Notes: a model not told the origin generated them from the sequence alone. Counted from the first letter of the stretch, positions 23,049 through 35,700 are shown. The stretch is 62,000 nt of DNA from Diphasiastrum complanatum (GCA_029204225.1 CM055113.1:27967486-28029485); one strand, 5' to 3'. Numbers and translations: made by a program.

Positions 23049-23077
23049 TTTTTGAAGAGGCCGAGATCAAGAAATCT

Positions 23078-24817
23078 ATGGATGCATCACCAATTATTGA
23101 TTTTGGAGACAATCATGATGTGATGGGGTCGAGATTTGAAAAAGACTCTCCTCGGATTTTCTCACCAAGAAGATCCATGAGAGATAGATCCGAGCCTAAG
23201 AGGCTCTCATATGTTGATAAAGGCAAACAAGTGGATCTTAATTCCACTAATTACGTTTTTTATGTCTCTCATGAAGAGCCAAAGAATGTACAAGAGGCAC
23301 TCAATACCGAGGAGTGGTATGATGCCACGAAGCAAGAGTATGATGCATTGATCACCAACAATACTTGGGAGCTTGTGGATCCTCCATCCAACAAGCATGT
23401 GATTGGTTGCAAGTGGGTATTTAGGATCAAGTTCAATCATGATGGCACCATCAACAAGCATAAAGCAAGATTTTGTGCCAAAGGATTTGCTCAAATCCAT
23501 GGTCTTGATTATGAGGAGACCTTTGCACCCGTTGCAAAGATGGTGACAATAAGAATTCTTATTTCTCTTGCTTGTTTTTTCAAATGGAAGGTGTTCCAAT
23601 TAGATGTATCCAATGCTTTTCTAAATGGTTATCTTGAGGAGGAGATCTATATGGAACAACCTCAAGGATTCATCAAGGATGAGTCCAAAGTGTGCTTGCT
23701 CTTCAAAAGTCTTTATGGACTCAAGCAAGCACCAAGATCATGGTATTCAAGACTTAATTATTTTCTTATCTCACTAGGATTTACTCTTAGTGACTATGAT
23801 CCTTCCATGTATCTAAAGTTTGTTGATAGCAATATTGTCATTCTTCTAATTTATGTTGATGACATTATTCTTTGTGGAAGTTGTATCAAGCTAGTTGATG
23901 AAACTAAGCTAGCACTTGGATGTGAGTTTAAAATGCAAGATCTAGGAGAGATACATTACATCCTAGGCCTAGAAATTGATTTTTATGAAAATCATGTCTT
24001 TATATGCCAATCTAGATATGCTCACTCTATGTTGAAAAAATTCCACATGGAAAATTCTAAGAGCATAGATACTCCAATGGAGCAAATTATAAAAGATCCT
24101 AATAAAGGTGATGAAAGATCCTTTGAGGACATCACACTTTTTAGGAGTCTTGTAGGCTCCTTGATTTGGCTTACCATTACTAGGCCCGATCTAAGTTTTT
24201 GTGTGCACAAATTGAGTCAATTTATGCAAGATCCTAAGATCCATCATTGGAAGATGGCCAAGAGGATTCTAAGATATGTATCTTCATCTTGTGATTATGG
24301 TCTACTCTATAAAAGAAAAGATCTATCCATTGTTGGCTACTCGGATTCAGACTTTGCAAGTGACAAGATGGATCGAAAGTCTATTAGTGCATACACTATC
24401 TTTCTTGGAGACAATCTAATATCTTGGCTTTCCAAAAAGCAGGATACTATATCTCTCTCTTCATGTGAGGCTGAGTACAAAGCACTCACTACAACCACCA
24501 AAGAGGTGCTTTGGATCAAGAGGTTATTAATTGAGCTAAAGTGCATCAAGGAAGATGATCTACCAATGATCAAGTGTGATAACATCTCGGCCCAAGCTCT
24601 TGCCAATAATCCCATATTTCATGCAAGAAGCAAGCACATAGAAGTGGCACACCATTTTGTGAGAGAAAAGCTTATTGGAGGAGAAATCTATTTGGAGCAT
24701 GTCAACTCATCCTCTTGTATTGCCGATCTACTCACCAAGCCTTTGAGCAAAAGTGCTTTCATCAAGCATAGATCTAATCTTGGAGATATATCAAGATCAA
24801 TGCTCAAATCTTCATAG
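23078..24817 (+). pseudogene. Element C reverse transcriptase and RNase H, open but detached
   Basis: A 579-codon open frame with the copia RT start (EEWYDATKQEYDALITNNTW, then GCKWVFRIK), the QLDVSNAFLNG motif and the catalytic YVDD at residues 259-262. RNase H follows with YSDSDFASD, SSCEAEYKAL, a catalytic-type Asp in KCDNISAQAL, and the conserved HARSKHIEVAHHFVRE. It ends at LTKPLSKSAF...MLKSS. All visible active-site residues are present. It is classed as broken because it is out of frame with the gag-integrase part. A polypurine tract AGGAGGAG follows at 24828-24835. Confidence 0.9.
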
Positions 24818-24835
24818 ATAATTTCTTAGGAGGAG

Positions 24836-25415
24836 TGTGAAGAATTGAAAAAGATGATCTATGTTAGATATAGGGGTCTTATGTTTTTTACATCAAGCAT
24901 CTAGGTGTAGGATGTTGATAGGAACAAATTTGGCATAGATGGCAAATTATGCATTTTCACTTGTAATGCCACTATTGAGCCAAAATAGAGTAAGAGGCTA
25001 AACTCGTGCCAATTAGAGTGTAGACAAGTGTAATGTTTTTGTTTGATGAATTCCAAGAGGTCCAATAGGATTAAGAGGTGGAACCATGTGAGGTCCAATA
25101 GGAAATTGAGGTGTGCTTGAATATAGTCCAATAGAATTAAGAGGTGCATGGATCAATGGACCAATAGGATCAAGAGGTGACAAAGTATGGTCCAATCATA
25201 GTTAAGCATAGTGGTAGGTCGTGGATCTACTTGTATCATTGTACTCCTCATTTTGAAGCTAATTGATTTGGTGATTATATGGATTTTGAGTGTTACTGGA
25301 TTTCTAGCTTTCTCTCTCTACCCGAGAGCTCATGATGCATTTTCTCTCTTTACCCAAGGAGAGCAGCCTGTTTTTACTTAGATTATTTTTTGAATAATTC
25401 CCACACGTGTGAGTG
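24836..25415 (+). repeat. 3' LTR of element C, truncated
   Basis: Starts TGTGAAGAATTG after the polypurine tract and follows the 5' LTR until CACACGTGTGAGTG, where similarity stops abruptly at 25415. About 155 bp of the LTR end is missing. The next bases (GGCGGGACGCGTGTCCCG) belong to the 3' flank of element B. No target duplication can therefore be tested for C; its left flank is TCATG. Confidence 0.85.
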
Positions 25416-25575
25416 GGCGGGACGCGTGTCCCGTCGACTTGCCTCGTGGCGAGGCCAACTGATCCTTATCAACTAATAGGACTCACAGTACAGTAGCACA
25501 GTGATTCTACTTTAATTTTAACTCTCTCCCTTAAAGTAGAGTCTACTTTATACAGTCATATACATAGCTTTAAAG

Positions 25576-26980
25576 TTAACAAACTTTAAGTACAGAAAGC
25601 TTTGATCTAAAGTTATCAAACTTTTCTCCAACAAGTGGCCTAGTGACAATATCAGCTAGTTGTTCTTCTGTGCTACAATGAACAACATGAATTTCACGAC
25701 TCAGCAGCCTCTCACATATAAAGTGATATTGAATCTCAATGTGTTTAGTTCTCGCATGGAACACTGGACTCTTTGCTAGCTGAATGCCACTCTGACTGTT
25801 GCTATGTAATGTTGTGAGATTTTTCTGCTTCATGCCAACTTCTTCCAAGATTTGTCTCAACCATATAGCTTCTTGTGCAGCACTACACATTACCTTATGC
25901 TCTGCTTCTGTGGTGGAAAGAGCAATTGTACTTTGCTTCTTACTAGACCACGAAAAGCAATTACCACAAAACTGGAATATATATCCTGTGGTGGATCTAC
26001 GATCATCATAGTCACCTCCCAAGTCCGCATCCACATAGCCACACAACTCAGGTAAACCATCATGCTTCCTGTAAATCAAGCCATACTCTGAAGTGCCTTT
26101 CACATAACACAAAATACGTTTAGCTGCCTTCCAATGCGTTTCCATAGGTGCTGTCATAAACTGACTTACAATGCCAACAACATAGCATATATCTAGTCTA
26201 GTTGTGGTAAGGTAAATCAAGCTCCCTACTAACTGTCTATATAGCATAGCATCAAATGACTGTGACTCATCAAGCTTAGAAAGCTTTTTACCTAGTTCAG
26301 TAGGAGTGTTTACTGGTTTGCAATCCTGCAACCGAAACCTGTGCAGCAACTCTTTGACATACTTCACCTGTGTTAAACCCACTTCATGTCCTTTTTGCCA
26401 CACTTCTACTCCAAGGCTGAGATCCGTCATCTCAAATTGTTCCATGAGGTCTTTCTTGATCATGCCTATCATCTCTTGATTATTTCTCGTAATAATCAAG
26501 TCATTAACATAAAGAAAAATCAAAGCAACCACACCATCAAAGCATAAGACATATAGATTTGGATCAGAATGTGTTCTCATCATCCCCTTTGAACGAAAGT
26601 AGGCATCAATCCTGCTATACCACACACGTGGTGCCTGTTTAAGACCATAAAGTGCTTTCTTCAAGCGACATATTTTATTTTCCAGTCCTTTCGTTATAAA
26701 GCCTTCAGGTTGATTTAGGAACACCTCTTCTTCTAACTCACCATTTAGAAAAGCTGATTTCACATCCATCTGATGCAAAGGCCAACCAAAATGTGAAGCT
26801 AAAGCAACAAGTAGACGTAGAGTATTCCACTTACATACTGGCGCAAAGGTCTCCTCATAGTCAATGCCTTTACTTTGTGCATACCCTTTGATCACCAATC
26901 TTGCCTTGTGCTTGCTATACTTCCATCTGCATGATACTTAGTCATGTATACCCATTTGCAACCAATGGTTTTCTTGCCAA
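25576..26980 (-). pseudogene. Element B reverse transcriptase and RNase H
   Basis: After a frameshift near 26900, a 440-codon frame reads GIDYEETFAPVCKWNTLRLL, QMDVKSAFLNGELEEEVF, CRLKKALYGLKQAPRVWY and then FLYVNDLIIT. The catalytic YVDD is YVND here (the Asn codon is at 26503-26505), which should abolish polymerization. RNase H follows with YVDADLGGD, ALSTTEAEH and the HARTKHIEIQYHFICE block, ending KLSVLKVC at 25576. Confidence 0.88.
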
Positions 26981-26992
26981 CTGGTGGTTCTA

Positions 26993-27718
26993 CTAAGTCC
27001 CATGTGCTATGCTTAGCAATTGACTCCATCTCCTCTCCATGGCCTTGACCCAAATGTCATCATCCTTTGCTTCACCATAAGTCGAAGGTTCTTTGCTTTG
27101 AATAATGCTAGATAGGAGAGCATAATTTGCTTCATACCTTTTAGGTTGTGTCTTCTCTCTTGTTGATCTTTGTAGCTCTCCCTGGTTAAATGATCCTGAA
27201 AAGTCATCCATGTCACGGCTCTCCAACAATCTCTCAAACCACTTAGGGAGCTTCCTGTCAGGTGATCGGCCTCCTGGTGAAAATGTGTCCCATGGTACAT
27301 CCTTCTCCTTGAGTTTGTCACCTGCAACTTCAATCCTTCTTGCACCAAAAGGTCTGTCCCTACCTCTCCAACCCGTCTCTTGAGGTTGAGTAGTAGTATC
27401 TTGAGATGTATCCTCTTTTTCATCACTTGGAAGGTCAATGAATGGATCATCATCAGGTGGTATCTTCACTATACCATCTTTCCCACTGGATGTATCTATC
27501 TTCTCAGCATCCTCGTCTTCATACATCTTGGATTCATCAAAGATAACATCACGACTTGCATGGATTTTGTTTTCCACTGGATCAAAACATCTATAGCCCT
27601 TCACACGATCATCATATCCTAGGAATATGCACTTGATAGCTTTTACATCTAGTTTACGTCTCTCTTTCTTAGGAACATGCACAAAGGCCTTACATCCAAA
27701 GATTCGCACGTGGTTCAC
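26993..27718 (-). pseudogene. Element B integrase C-terminus and linker
   Basis: Starts with VRIFGCKAFVHVPKKERRKL, then IFLGYDDRVKGYRCF and SRDVIFDES, the usual C-terminal signature. A long acidic and Arg-rich linker follows, then KPKRYEANYALL-like sequence leading to the polymerase. It ends at a stop at 26993, just before the DLVEPPVGKKTIGCKWVY start of reverse transcriptase in another frame. Confidence 0.8.
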
Positions 27719-28731
27719 CTTTGGCTTCTTCTTCGTGAATGCTTCATCTCAGCTAGCATAGATCTGGCACTTTCCACAATCGTACGATTCTTGCGCTCAG
27801 CTACAACATTGAGAGCAAGAGTGTGAGCTTGCGTAAATTGTCTTTTAATCCCACATTGGTCACAAAGATCATCGAAGTCATTAGACTTGTACTCACCTCC
27901 ACTATCTGATCTTAGAAATTTGATCTTCCTACTTGTCTGATTTTTGACCAATGCTTTGAAGCTCTTGAAGTTGTCAAATGCATCTGATTTCTTCTTCAAG
28001 AAATAGATCCACGTCTTACGTGACATATCATCAATAAAGGTCATGAGATAGAAGGCTTTACCCAAGGACATGGTCCTCATAGGCACATATAAATATGTGT
28101 GGATTAAATCCAGGATGTTATTTGCTCTTGCAACACCACCTTTATTGAACTTCTCTCGATGTTGCTTCCCATATACGCAAGATTCGCACATCGATTTCAA
28201 GTGATCTTCTATGGTAGGCAATCCTGTTACCATCTCCAATCTTCTCATCAAACCAAGGCTTCCCAAGTTCAAGTGACCAAGCCTCTTATGCCACAACTCA
28301 GTTTGCGATGGAATGGACGATACAAGTCCATGTTGCCCCTTTATTGTAGCATTCAACCTGTACAATTTTGTATTGGTCTCCCTTACTCCATCCACAATAA
28401 CTTTGAACTTTTGGTTCGCATCTTTCACAAAGCAACGATCATGGGCGAATTCTACTTTCAACTTTTGATCAGTAATGACTCCAACAGAAAGTAGATTTTT
28501 TTTCAAACTTGGTACGTAAAGTACCTCCCTGATCATCCTACTTTTGCCATTAGGTAGTTGGATTGAAACAGTGCCTATCCCCTTGATCTTGCACACCTCA
28601 CCATTTGCTTGTGAAACAAATGTTCCATTATCCAACACTTTCAAGCTATTGAACCAATTCTTGTTACCTATAATGTGTCTTGTGGCTCCCGAGTCAATAT
28701 ACCATGCTTGATCAACTTGATTAGATGACAA
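27715..28731 (-). pseudogene. Element B protease and integrase
   Basis: A 338-codon frame with the protease site YIDSGATRHI. Integrase follows: WHKRLGHLN and MCESCVYGKQH form the HHCC zinc domain. The first catalytic Asp is lost (IHTYLYVP where IHTDLYGP is usual). The second is present (FLRSDSGGEY), and the Glu is present in VVAERKNRTIVE. After ESARSMLAEMKH about 40 residues (the FWAEA...TPYE segment) are missing at the junction with the next piece. Integrase is therefore inactive by two independent lesions. Confidence 0.85.
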
Positions 28732-29610
28732 TGCATATATGAAGATGCTAGAGTCTTCAATCTCACCCTCATCAACAAGGTTACCTGCTTGTTTTGGTTT
28801 CCCCTTGCCTTGTTCCGCCAGAAATTTGCGACATTCACTCTTCCAATGGCCCTTTTTACCACAATGGAAGCACTTTTCTTTATTTTTGGGCTTACTGGAA
28901 GATCCCTCATCCTCCTGAGACTTGGCAAATTGCTGCTTAGACTTCTTCTTGCCCTTGCCCTTGCCTTGTTTTTGGCGTGTCGCAAGTGCTTGATCGTTAG
29001 TATTTGACGTCTAGCTTTCACCATTTCTCGCCGTTGCTCTTCCTGCATCAAGATTCCTGTGAGCTCGTCAAAGGTTGGCAATATTTCTCTTGATGCTATT
29101 CCACTCACAAATATCTGATAGGGTTCTGCAATGCCGCACAATGCATTGTGCACCAACTCCACGTCACGTATGCGCTCACCAATAGAATGCAGCTCATCCC
29201 TCATTGTCTTGATTCTGGTTATGTACGTCTGAATGTGCTCTCCTTGTTCCATGTGAGCACTATTCAGCTTTGACTTCAAAAACATGATTCTTGATGGATT
29301 TGACGTCTCAAACTGCTCCTTTAGCACATCCCATGCCTGTCTGGGTGTAACAGCATCACAAATGTGGGTAATGATGTGGTCCTTCACTGACAAGTTAATG
29401 AAGGTCAAAGCTTTCCTCATCTTTTTATCGAGCACTTTAATATCCGCTTCATTTGGCGGCCTTCTCTCATCACCTGTGATGACTTCCCACACATATTTCT
29501 CCATTAGTATGTTTTTCATTTTGAATTTCCACACTGCATAGTTGGAAATCCTGTCCAATTTGCTACTTTCACTCAAAATGGACTCTCCCATGTTTGCCAT
29601 TGCAAAACGG
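28731..29610 (-). pseudogene. Element B gag
   Basis: Begins MANMGESILSESSKLDRISN near 29600 and runs through the typical copia gag order (NYAVWKFKMKNILMEKYVWE, AWDVLKEQFETSNPSRIMFL, TRIKTMRDELHSIGERI). The frame breaks around 29000 (Lys/Arg-rich stretch) before a zinc knuckle, HCGKKGHWKSEC (about 28835-28865), in another frame. The protein would be truncated. Confidence 0.8.
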
Positions 29611-29640
29611 CTTGAAACTTTCACCATAGGCTAAAAGTAG

Positions 29641-30285
29641 TATGCCGAGGCCAACAATGATGTTAGAACTTGAAAATAATGACCTGCACTTTTCCCTTAC
29701 CAGGCCACTCGCCGCTTTTCCACCAATTTGAAAGCCAAATCGGCGTCGCCTTCTGAAATGCACTCAATCGTCAACTCCCAACTACGTGCCCAATAAAATG
29801 GTGAAATCACTTCTGGCGCACTCCGAACACTTTCTTCGCTGCGATCACTCTGTTTTGTTGTACAGTACTTACAGGTACAGTCCGGGTGCCCTTCGTTTGG
29901 AAGTTATAGCCTTTCGTTTGGGTCAAAACGGGCAAAAGGTCCAAAAATAGGGACTTTTCTAGTTTTTGAACTGTTTTTTCACCTTGAAGAAACTTCACTC
30001 TTCACATGTGAAGGGACCCAACTCCAATTTCAGTATGAAAATTTTTAATGAAGCTGAAGGCCAAAATGCACTTCACTTCTTTAGGGCCCTCTTCACAAAC
30101 CCTTCAGACTCCATCCAATGGTTGATTCTGATCCAACTGTGGATATCCCTTCTGGGTAGCACAATCTGAGCCGTCGATCTTGTAACTTCTCTATCCAACG
30201 GATCTGAGCACTTCTGTGCACCAATGGAGAGTCTTGTAGATGCTGTCCACTCCGAAACACTATGGTTTCACCTTGGTTCCGCAGT
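29641..30285. other. Unassigned flank of element B
   Basis: No coding signal, primer-binding site or LTR copy was found. It may contain the untranslated leader of element B (minus strand) plus older sequence. CCTTCACATGTGAAG-type palindromes occur near 29997-30013. Confidence 0.4.
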
Positions 30286-30820
30286 TAGGCTTGTGACACA
30301 TGTCAAGTTTATGTTTGATGAGTGATGCACCCTATGTGGTGGAAAAAGTCAAAGGGTCCAATAATAAGAGAGAGAGATGTGTTGGAAGGGTCCAATCAAA
30401 AGTGAGGGATGTTGCATCACACACCCAATAGGATTAGATAGGCAGTGTTTAAGCGGTCCAATAGGATTCAAGCATGGATCTCCATGAGTTTTTATATGTA
30501 CTTTAATTCTCTTCATTAATGCATGAGAGATCTATGAGTTTATGAGTCAATTTGGGGATTTTCCAATTTTGCTTGTATTGTCTTCTCTCTCTAGATGAGC
30601 CCAAAAGTGGTATTTTCTCTCTCTACGTTGGAACTTAGTTTATTTCATGAAGTCTTCCACACATGTGAAACACCTTTTGGTAATGAATGAATGCACGTAG
30701 AATGGTCTTTTTGTCTTAGATCTTGGATTTCAATCAATAGGTGATCTATAGTGCATGAGCCAAGCTTAGGAGATCAATTTCACACATTAGGACATTCTCA
30801 CATGTGTGAATCTTCACACA
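30286..30820 (+). repeat. LTR fragment (5' part missing)
   Basis: In plus orientation it corresponds to the last two thirds of the LTR family at 12867-13568. It has GTTTGATGAGTGATGCACCC, CCAATAGGATT repeats, TTTTCTCTCTCTACGTTGG, CACACATGTGAAA and a terminus ATCTTCACACA. The internal start of an element does not follow, so it is a 3' or solo LTR. It abuts the unidentified minus-strand ORF at 30814. Its left end is lost against the element B flank. Confidence 0.6.
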
Positions 30821-31227
30821 TCTCCATCTTGCCACAAGATATCATCAACACTTGATGACTTGGCCATGAATGAGTGATATAGTGAACCTCCATTAGCTTC
30901 ATTTCCATCAGCAAAACTAGCCAAGAATGCTAGTACAACTCCAACATCAAAATGATGCAAAACAATGTAGCTAGTTTCACCATATCTTGACAATCTGCAC
31001 TCATCCACAGGAAATTGCTCAAACATGAGACAGAAGAAGTAAAGTAAACTTGAACAAAACTTCCTTGCTACTTCTTTGAACTTAATTGAGTTTTCAAACA
31101 CCTGCAAAAATAGATCCAAAACATCTTTGCCAAATGACTCTCCTTTGATGCTCTTGACTAGCTCCAAATTGCCACCTTTCCTTTTGTGTTGTTGAAGCCC
31201 TTTGAGACCAACCTCTTCATCTTCCAC
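30814..31227 (-). pseudogene. Unidentified ORF fragment, downstream part of the split minus-strand gene
   Basis: A 137-codon minus-strand frame (EDEEVGLKGLQQHKRKGG near its start, FGKDVLDLFLQVFENSIKF, then FCSSLLYFFCLMFEQFP and GETSYIVLHHFDVGVVL). It runs into the LTR fragment at its 3' end, so its natural C-terminus is probably lost. It lies 70 bp downstream of the stop of the split frame at 31296 and is one frame off. It may be the next exon or a frameshifted continuation. There is no retroelement similarity and I do not recognise the family. Confidence 0.4.
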
Positions 31228-31295
31228 TTGAACATCAAAGATATGAATATCTTCAAACCTGAACCTCTAGAAATACTCCCTCTCAAACATATGAT

Positions 31296-31483
31296 CTAGA
31301 TCAAGATCTCATCAATGCTTGATCTTGACCTTTCACAAAGGTTAGTGAAAACAATGCCACCATCATAAAGCAAAATATAGATTCCAAACTTTCCATCTAA
31401 CATGAAGTAGAGTAGGTGAAGATGAGTATAGAACTTAATAAATCCAACCCTCTCGAGTCCATAACAAACCTCAATAAGCTTAC
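31296..31483 (-). pseudogene. Unidentified ORF split by element A, 3' half
   Basis: The minus-strand frame enters from the element A insertion site (31483) and reads LIEVCYGLERVGFIKFY, then HLHLLYFMLDGKFGIY and CERSRSSIDEILI, stopping at 31296-31298. When the element and one copy of the 5-bp target duplication are ignored, the frame is continuous with that at 37345-37602 (86 codons on that side, 60 here). The insertion thus interrupted an open frame. The function is unknown. Confidence 0.55.
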
Positions 31484-32136
31484 TGTGAAAAATTGTCAAC
31501 TAGTAGTATTTTCCTAACTTGAGATTTTGTAGGCCTATGGCCAAATAAAAGTTAGAGATAGGTTCATACATGTATGTAGAGGCCCAAAGTATGTGTACAC
31601 TACTTTTGAGGTCACATTAATTAGAGGAGGTCGAGTGTGGAGCTCTTCTATTGGCTCATAATTTGGTGCATTCCTATTTGACCAAATTTCTAGGTATATG
31701 GGTGAATCCTATTGGACCCCAATTTTAGCCTATCATAAGACAAGTGGCCAAGAGGCACTATGGCTGCTATAAATAGCCATCTCCACGAGTATGTACACAT
31801 CTCATTTTCATTCTATTGAATGAATGTTATGCTCTTTGAAGGTCCATCTTCTTCTCTCTCACTTTTTTGTTCATATCTTGCATTCTAGCCACTAGAATTG
31901 TGATTTCTTTGTTGCTATGGCTTCACACGTGTGAAATGCAGGTTGTAGGCTCTGAAGTACGGACAGGGACAGCAAGTTTCTGTTTGTGGAAGCTTATGAT
32001 CAGATTTTGATGTTTAGTTGATGTTTAGTATGCTTAACATCACAATTTCTATCATTTTTTCAATCTAGATGTGCATAACTTCCATGGCCAAGATCTTTAT
32101 GAAACTTTAGCATCTTTTGGATCTGAGTTTTTCACA
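31484..32136 (+). repeat. 5' LTR of element A
   Basis: 653 bp, TG...CA ends. It contains the TATA box below and the palindrome CACACGTGTG (31924-31933) about 155 bp downstream of it. This copy would drive transcription of the element. Confidence 0.95.
31768..31775 (+). promoter_or_regulatory. TATA box in the LTR of element A
   Basis: TATAAATA within CTGCTATAAATAGCC. Transcription would start some 30 bp downstream, near 31800. The identical site in the 3' LTR is at 36976-36983 and could in principle drive outward transcription into 37345 and beyond. Confidence 0.7.
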
Positions 32137-32148
32137 TGGTATCAGAGC
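32137..32148 (+). promoter_or_regulatory. Primer-binding site of element A
   Basis: TGGTATCAGAGC, complementary to the 3' end of plant initiator Met-tRNA, with no spacer after the LTR. A leader of about 600 bp follows to the gag-pol ATG at 32746. Confidence 0.92.
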
Positions 32149-32745
32149 ATTAGGCGGCCAAATGTGCAGGTTTTGCCAGATTTAGAAGAGATTTGTGGGC
32201 GAGTTTGCTTTTGTAGCATTCCAATCAAGTTTCTAGCTAAAAATCTTGTTGATTTATGTGTAGAAATTGGATCTTTGTGATCAAAACATCATTTGTATGC
32301 ATTTCAATTGAAGTAGGGCGAATTCCCTCTGTACTTATCAGAATAAGGAGACAAAAATTGTTTTGGAAAGAGGGAGATGCAAGATCCAACAAGATCCTAT
32401 TAGTTTTCCATTCTAGCATATAGTTTTTTGATTCAATTTCTTGCTTCTTCATGTCAAAAACTTCAAAATTGATGTAACCCTCTGATTTTCAGTTTGCTGA
32501 ATGATTCAAGAGTGTATTTCAATCTTAGGAGTGAGGGAAAAGCAAGTATATTGAGGTTTGGTCTTGGTTTGATCAAGAAATCATAAAACTAGTGGCTAAA
32601 ATTAAGGAAAAAGTGAGGAAAAGAGAGAAAAAGTAAGGTTTTAGGTTCCAAATCTTTGTGATTTCTTCTTGTGTTTCATTTGTTGATTCAAGAGAGTGCT
32701 TAGTGCATTGGAACAGGTCAAAGATCAGAGATCAATCATTGCAAC

Positions 32746-35700
32746 ATGGCTACAAATGGAGGCTACATGTTGGAAAGCAATGATAGGCTTACCTCCCTCA
32801 ACTATTCTACTTGGAAAGTAAGGATGGAGTCTTTGCTTGAGATGAATGAGTTGATGGATATTGTTGTAGGTGTGGAGGAGAGACCTTTGGCACCTCAAGA
32901 ACAATTGAGGTATGACAAGAGGGCAAAGAAAGCCCTTCACATGATCAAGATGAATGTGACAAATGAGCTTATCAAAGAGGTTGGTAAGTGCACATCATCT
33001 AGTGAAGCTTGGGAAGCCTTGAAGAAGGTTTATGAATCCAAGTCTACTTCTAGAGTGTTGACTTTAAGAAGGCAAATCTTTTCTTGTATGCAAAAGAAGA
33101 GTGAGAATGGACATGCTTTTGTTTTGAGAGTTAAAGCATTGAATGATGAGTTAGCATGCATTAATGATGGCATAAATAATGAGGAGCTTGTTCAAGTGAT
33201 TCTCAATGGCTTGTTGGATGATCATGCTAATCTTGTTCAAAGTTATGCTATCCAAAAATGTTTACCAAGTGTTGGAGACTTGCAAGAGGTCTTGTTGGCT
33301 GAAGAATTCAGGTTGCAAGCAAGAGTGGGAGCATCTTCTACATCTCAAGGAGGAGAAGAGGAGGCAATGTTCTCTAAAGGCAAGTTCAAGGGCAAAGGTA
33401 AAAGCAATTGGTCTAAAGGGCAAGACCAAGGTGAGCACTCTACTTTTGGCAAAAAGAAGGATAGATCTAAGCTAAAATGTTTCTATTGTGGAGTCAAAGG
33501 GCATTTTGCTAGTGATTGTTTTAAGAAAAAGAGGGATCAAGGGGAAAAGCAAACCAATCTAACTATTGATGAGGGTGGGGATGAGCTTCTTTCAAATGAT
33601 GCTTTTGTTATGTCATCTTGCTTGTTGGCTAATCATGGAGACATTGATCCTTGGTGGATTGATAGTGGAGCCACTTCTCATATGACATATCATAAAGAGT
33701 ATTTTTCATCTTTAATGGCATTTGATGGTGATAGGAAGGTAATCTATACCGCAAATGATGGTGAGTGTGCAATCAAGGGGATTGGCACAATTCCTATTTC
33801 ACTTTCTACAAATAGGAATATAGAATTGAAAGATGTTTTGCTCATTCCATCCATTACCAAGAACTTACTTAGTGTAAGCCAAATGCTTGACAAAGGATTC
33901 AAAGTTGAGTTTGATGGTGATGCTTGCTTGATCAAAAAGGGGTGTAGTATCATTGCAAAAGGGAAAAGGCAAGGGAAATTGTTCAAGCTTGATGCATGTG
34001 TTGTTGCTAACCAAGTTGGATGCATGGCAAATGAACAAATGTCAATTCAAGAGGTATGGCATAAAAGGATGGGACATCTCAACTACAAGGCCTTGGAGGT
34101 AATAGCCAAAAAGGAGGTAGTAAGGGGACTTCCCAAGTCTCTTACTTGCTTGAATCATGTTTGTGAAGAATGTGCTTTGTCTAAATCACATAGATTGCCA
34201 TATACTAGATCTATATCTAGATCTAAGATGCCTTTTTCTCTCTTGCATTCGGATATTCATGGTGTTACTACAATTAGCAATGGAGGTGCTAAGATGTATG
34301 TAACTTTCATTGATGATTTTAGTAGATTTTGTTGGGTTTATCTACTAAAGAGCAAGGATGAGGTGTTTGATGTGTTTGTCAAGTTCAAAGTTGCTATTGA
34401 GACTCAATTTACAACCAAAATCAAATGCTTGAGGAGCGACAATGGTGGTGAATACATTTCTAACAAATTCAAAGCCTTTTGCGATGAGCATGGGATCAAG
34501 AGGGAGTACACATGTCCAAGAACACCACAACAAAATGGAGTGGCCGAGAGGAAGAATAGAACCTTGTGTGAGAGTGCAAAGGCAATGAGATTGAATGCTA
34601 ATCTTCCTAAACCTTTTTGGAGTGATGCTTTGTTGTGTGCAAATTTCCTATGCAATAGATGGCCAAGTGTTGTATTGGAAGGAAAAACCCCTTTTGAAGC
34701 TTTGTTTGGTACGAAGCCTAATGTCAAGTTTCTAAGAACTTTTGGATGCATTTGCTACTTCAACATTACTCTTGATGATAGAACTAAGGAGGATCCATCT
34801 TCAAGAAAGGGCATTTTTGTTGGTTATAGTGAAGTAAGCAAAGCATATAGGATTTATGTTCCTTCAATCAAGAAAGTGTTCACAAGTAGGGATGTCATTT
34901 TTGATGAAGGTAACATTCCAAAAGTTGTTTCAAGTGATGATGGTGTTGTTGCAACTAATGTGCTTGATGACAATGGAGTTGATGACACATTGGATGTGGA
35001 TGTTGAAGAAGCCTCTTCAAGTCAAATTCCAAGGAGAACTCCAAGGCATAAAGTGAAACCCTCAAGGCTCACTTATGATGGCAAAGGTAAGCAAGTGGTG
35101 GATGGATCCAACTATGCTTTCCTAACTTCTTTTGATGTACCTTCATGTGTAGATGAAGCAAGGCAAGAAGAGGAATGGATCCAAGCAATGGATCTTGAGT
35201 TTGAAGCACTTATGAAGAACAACACATGGAGATTGGTGGAGCTTCCAAAGGGCAAAAGTGCAATTGGATGCAAATGGATCTTCAAGGTAAAGACAAATCA
35301 AGATGGATCTATCAACAAGTTGAAGGCAAGGTTGGTGGCTAAAGGTTATGCTCAAGAGCATGGCATTGACTATGAGGAAACCTTTGCACCCGTGGCAAAG
35401 ATGGTGAGCATAAGAGTAATCATTTCCCTTGCAACTCTTTATGGATGGGATCTTTGGCAATTAGACATTTCTAATGCTTTCTTGAATGGTGATCTTGAAG
35501 AGGAAGTCTACATGGAGCAACCCGAGAGCTATGTTTCTCATAGCAAGCCTAATCATGTGTGTTTTCTACAAAAAAGTTTGTATGGTCTTAAGCAAGCACC
35601 AAGGAGTTGGTATGCTAGGCTTAACTCTTTTCTACTTTCTCAAAACTTCACTATGAGTGAGTATGATCATTCACTTTACTTTAGAATTAGTGCTAATGAT

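Larger units (their letters stand above)
25416..29640 (-). mobile_element. Copia element B (minus strand), disabled, without recognisable 5' LTR
   Basis: In minus-strand order: gag (about 29610-28740), protease and integrase (28731-27715), integrase C-terminus and linker (27718-26993), reverse transcriptase and RNase H (26980-25576). A polypurine tract lies at 25522-25531 (AGGGAGAGAG on the minus strand) and about 100 bp beyond it may be LTR. No TGGTATCAGAGC or repeat of that putative LTR is found above 29640. Its gag and pol are clearly a different lineage from A, C, E, G, H and J. It has lost at least two catalytic residues (see parts). It lies against the broken 3' LTR of C. Confidence 0.8.

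Noticed and set aside
25416-30285. Idea that element B is a processed retrocopy lacking LTRs
   Set aside because: There is no poly-A tail or target duplication, and about 100 bp beyond the polypurine tract looks like LTR start. Loss of the 5' LTR by deletion is simpler.
30814-31227. Calling this frame a known domain (BTB, F-box or kinase)
   Set aside because: No diagnostic motif of these families is present. Hydrophobic composition alone is not enough, so it is left unidentified.
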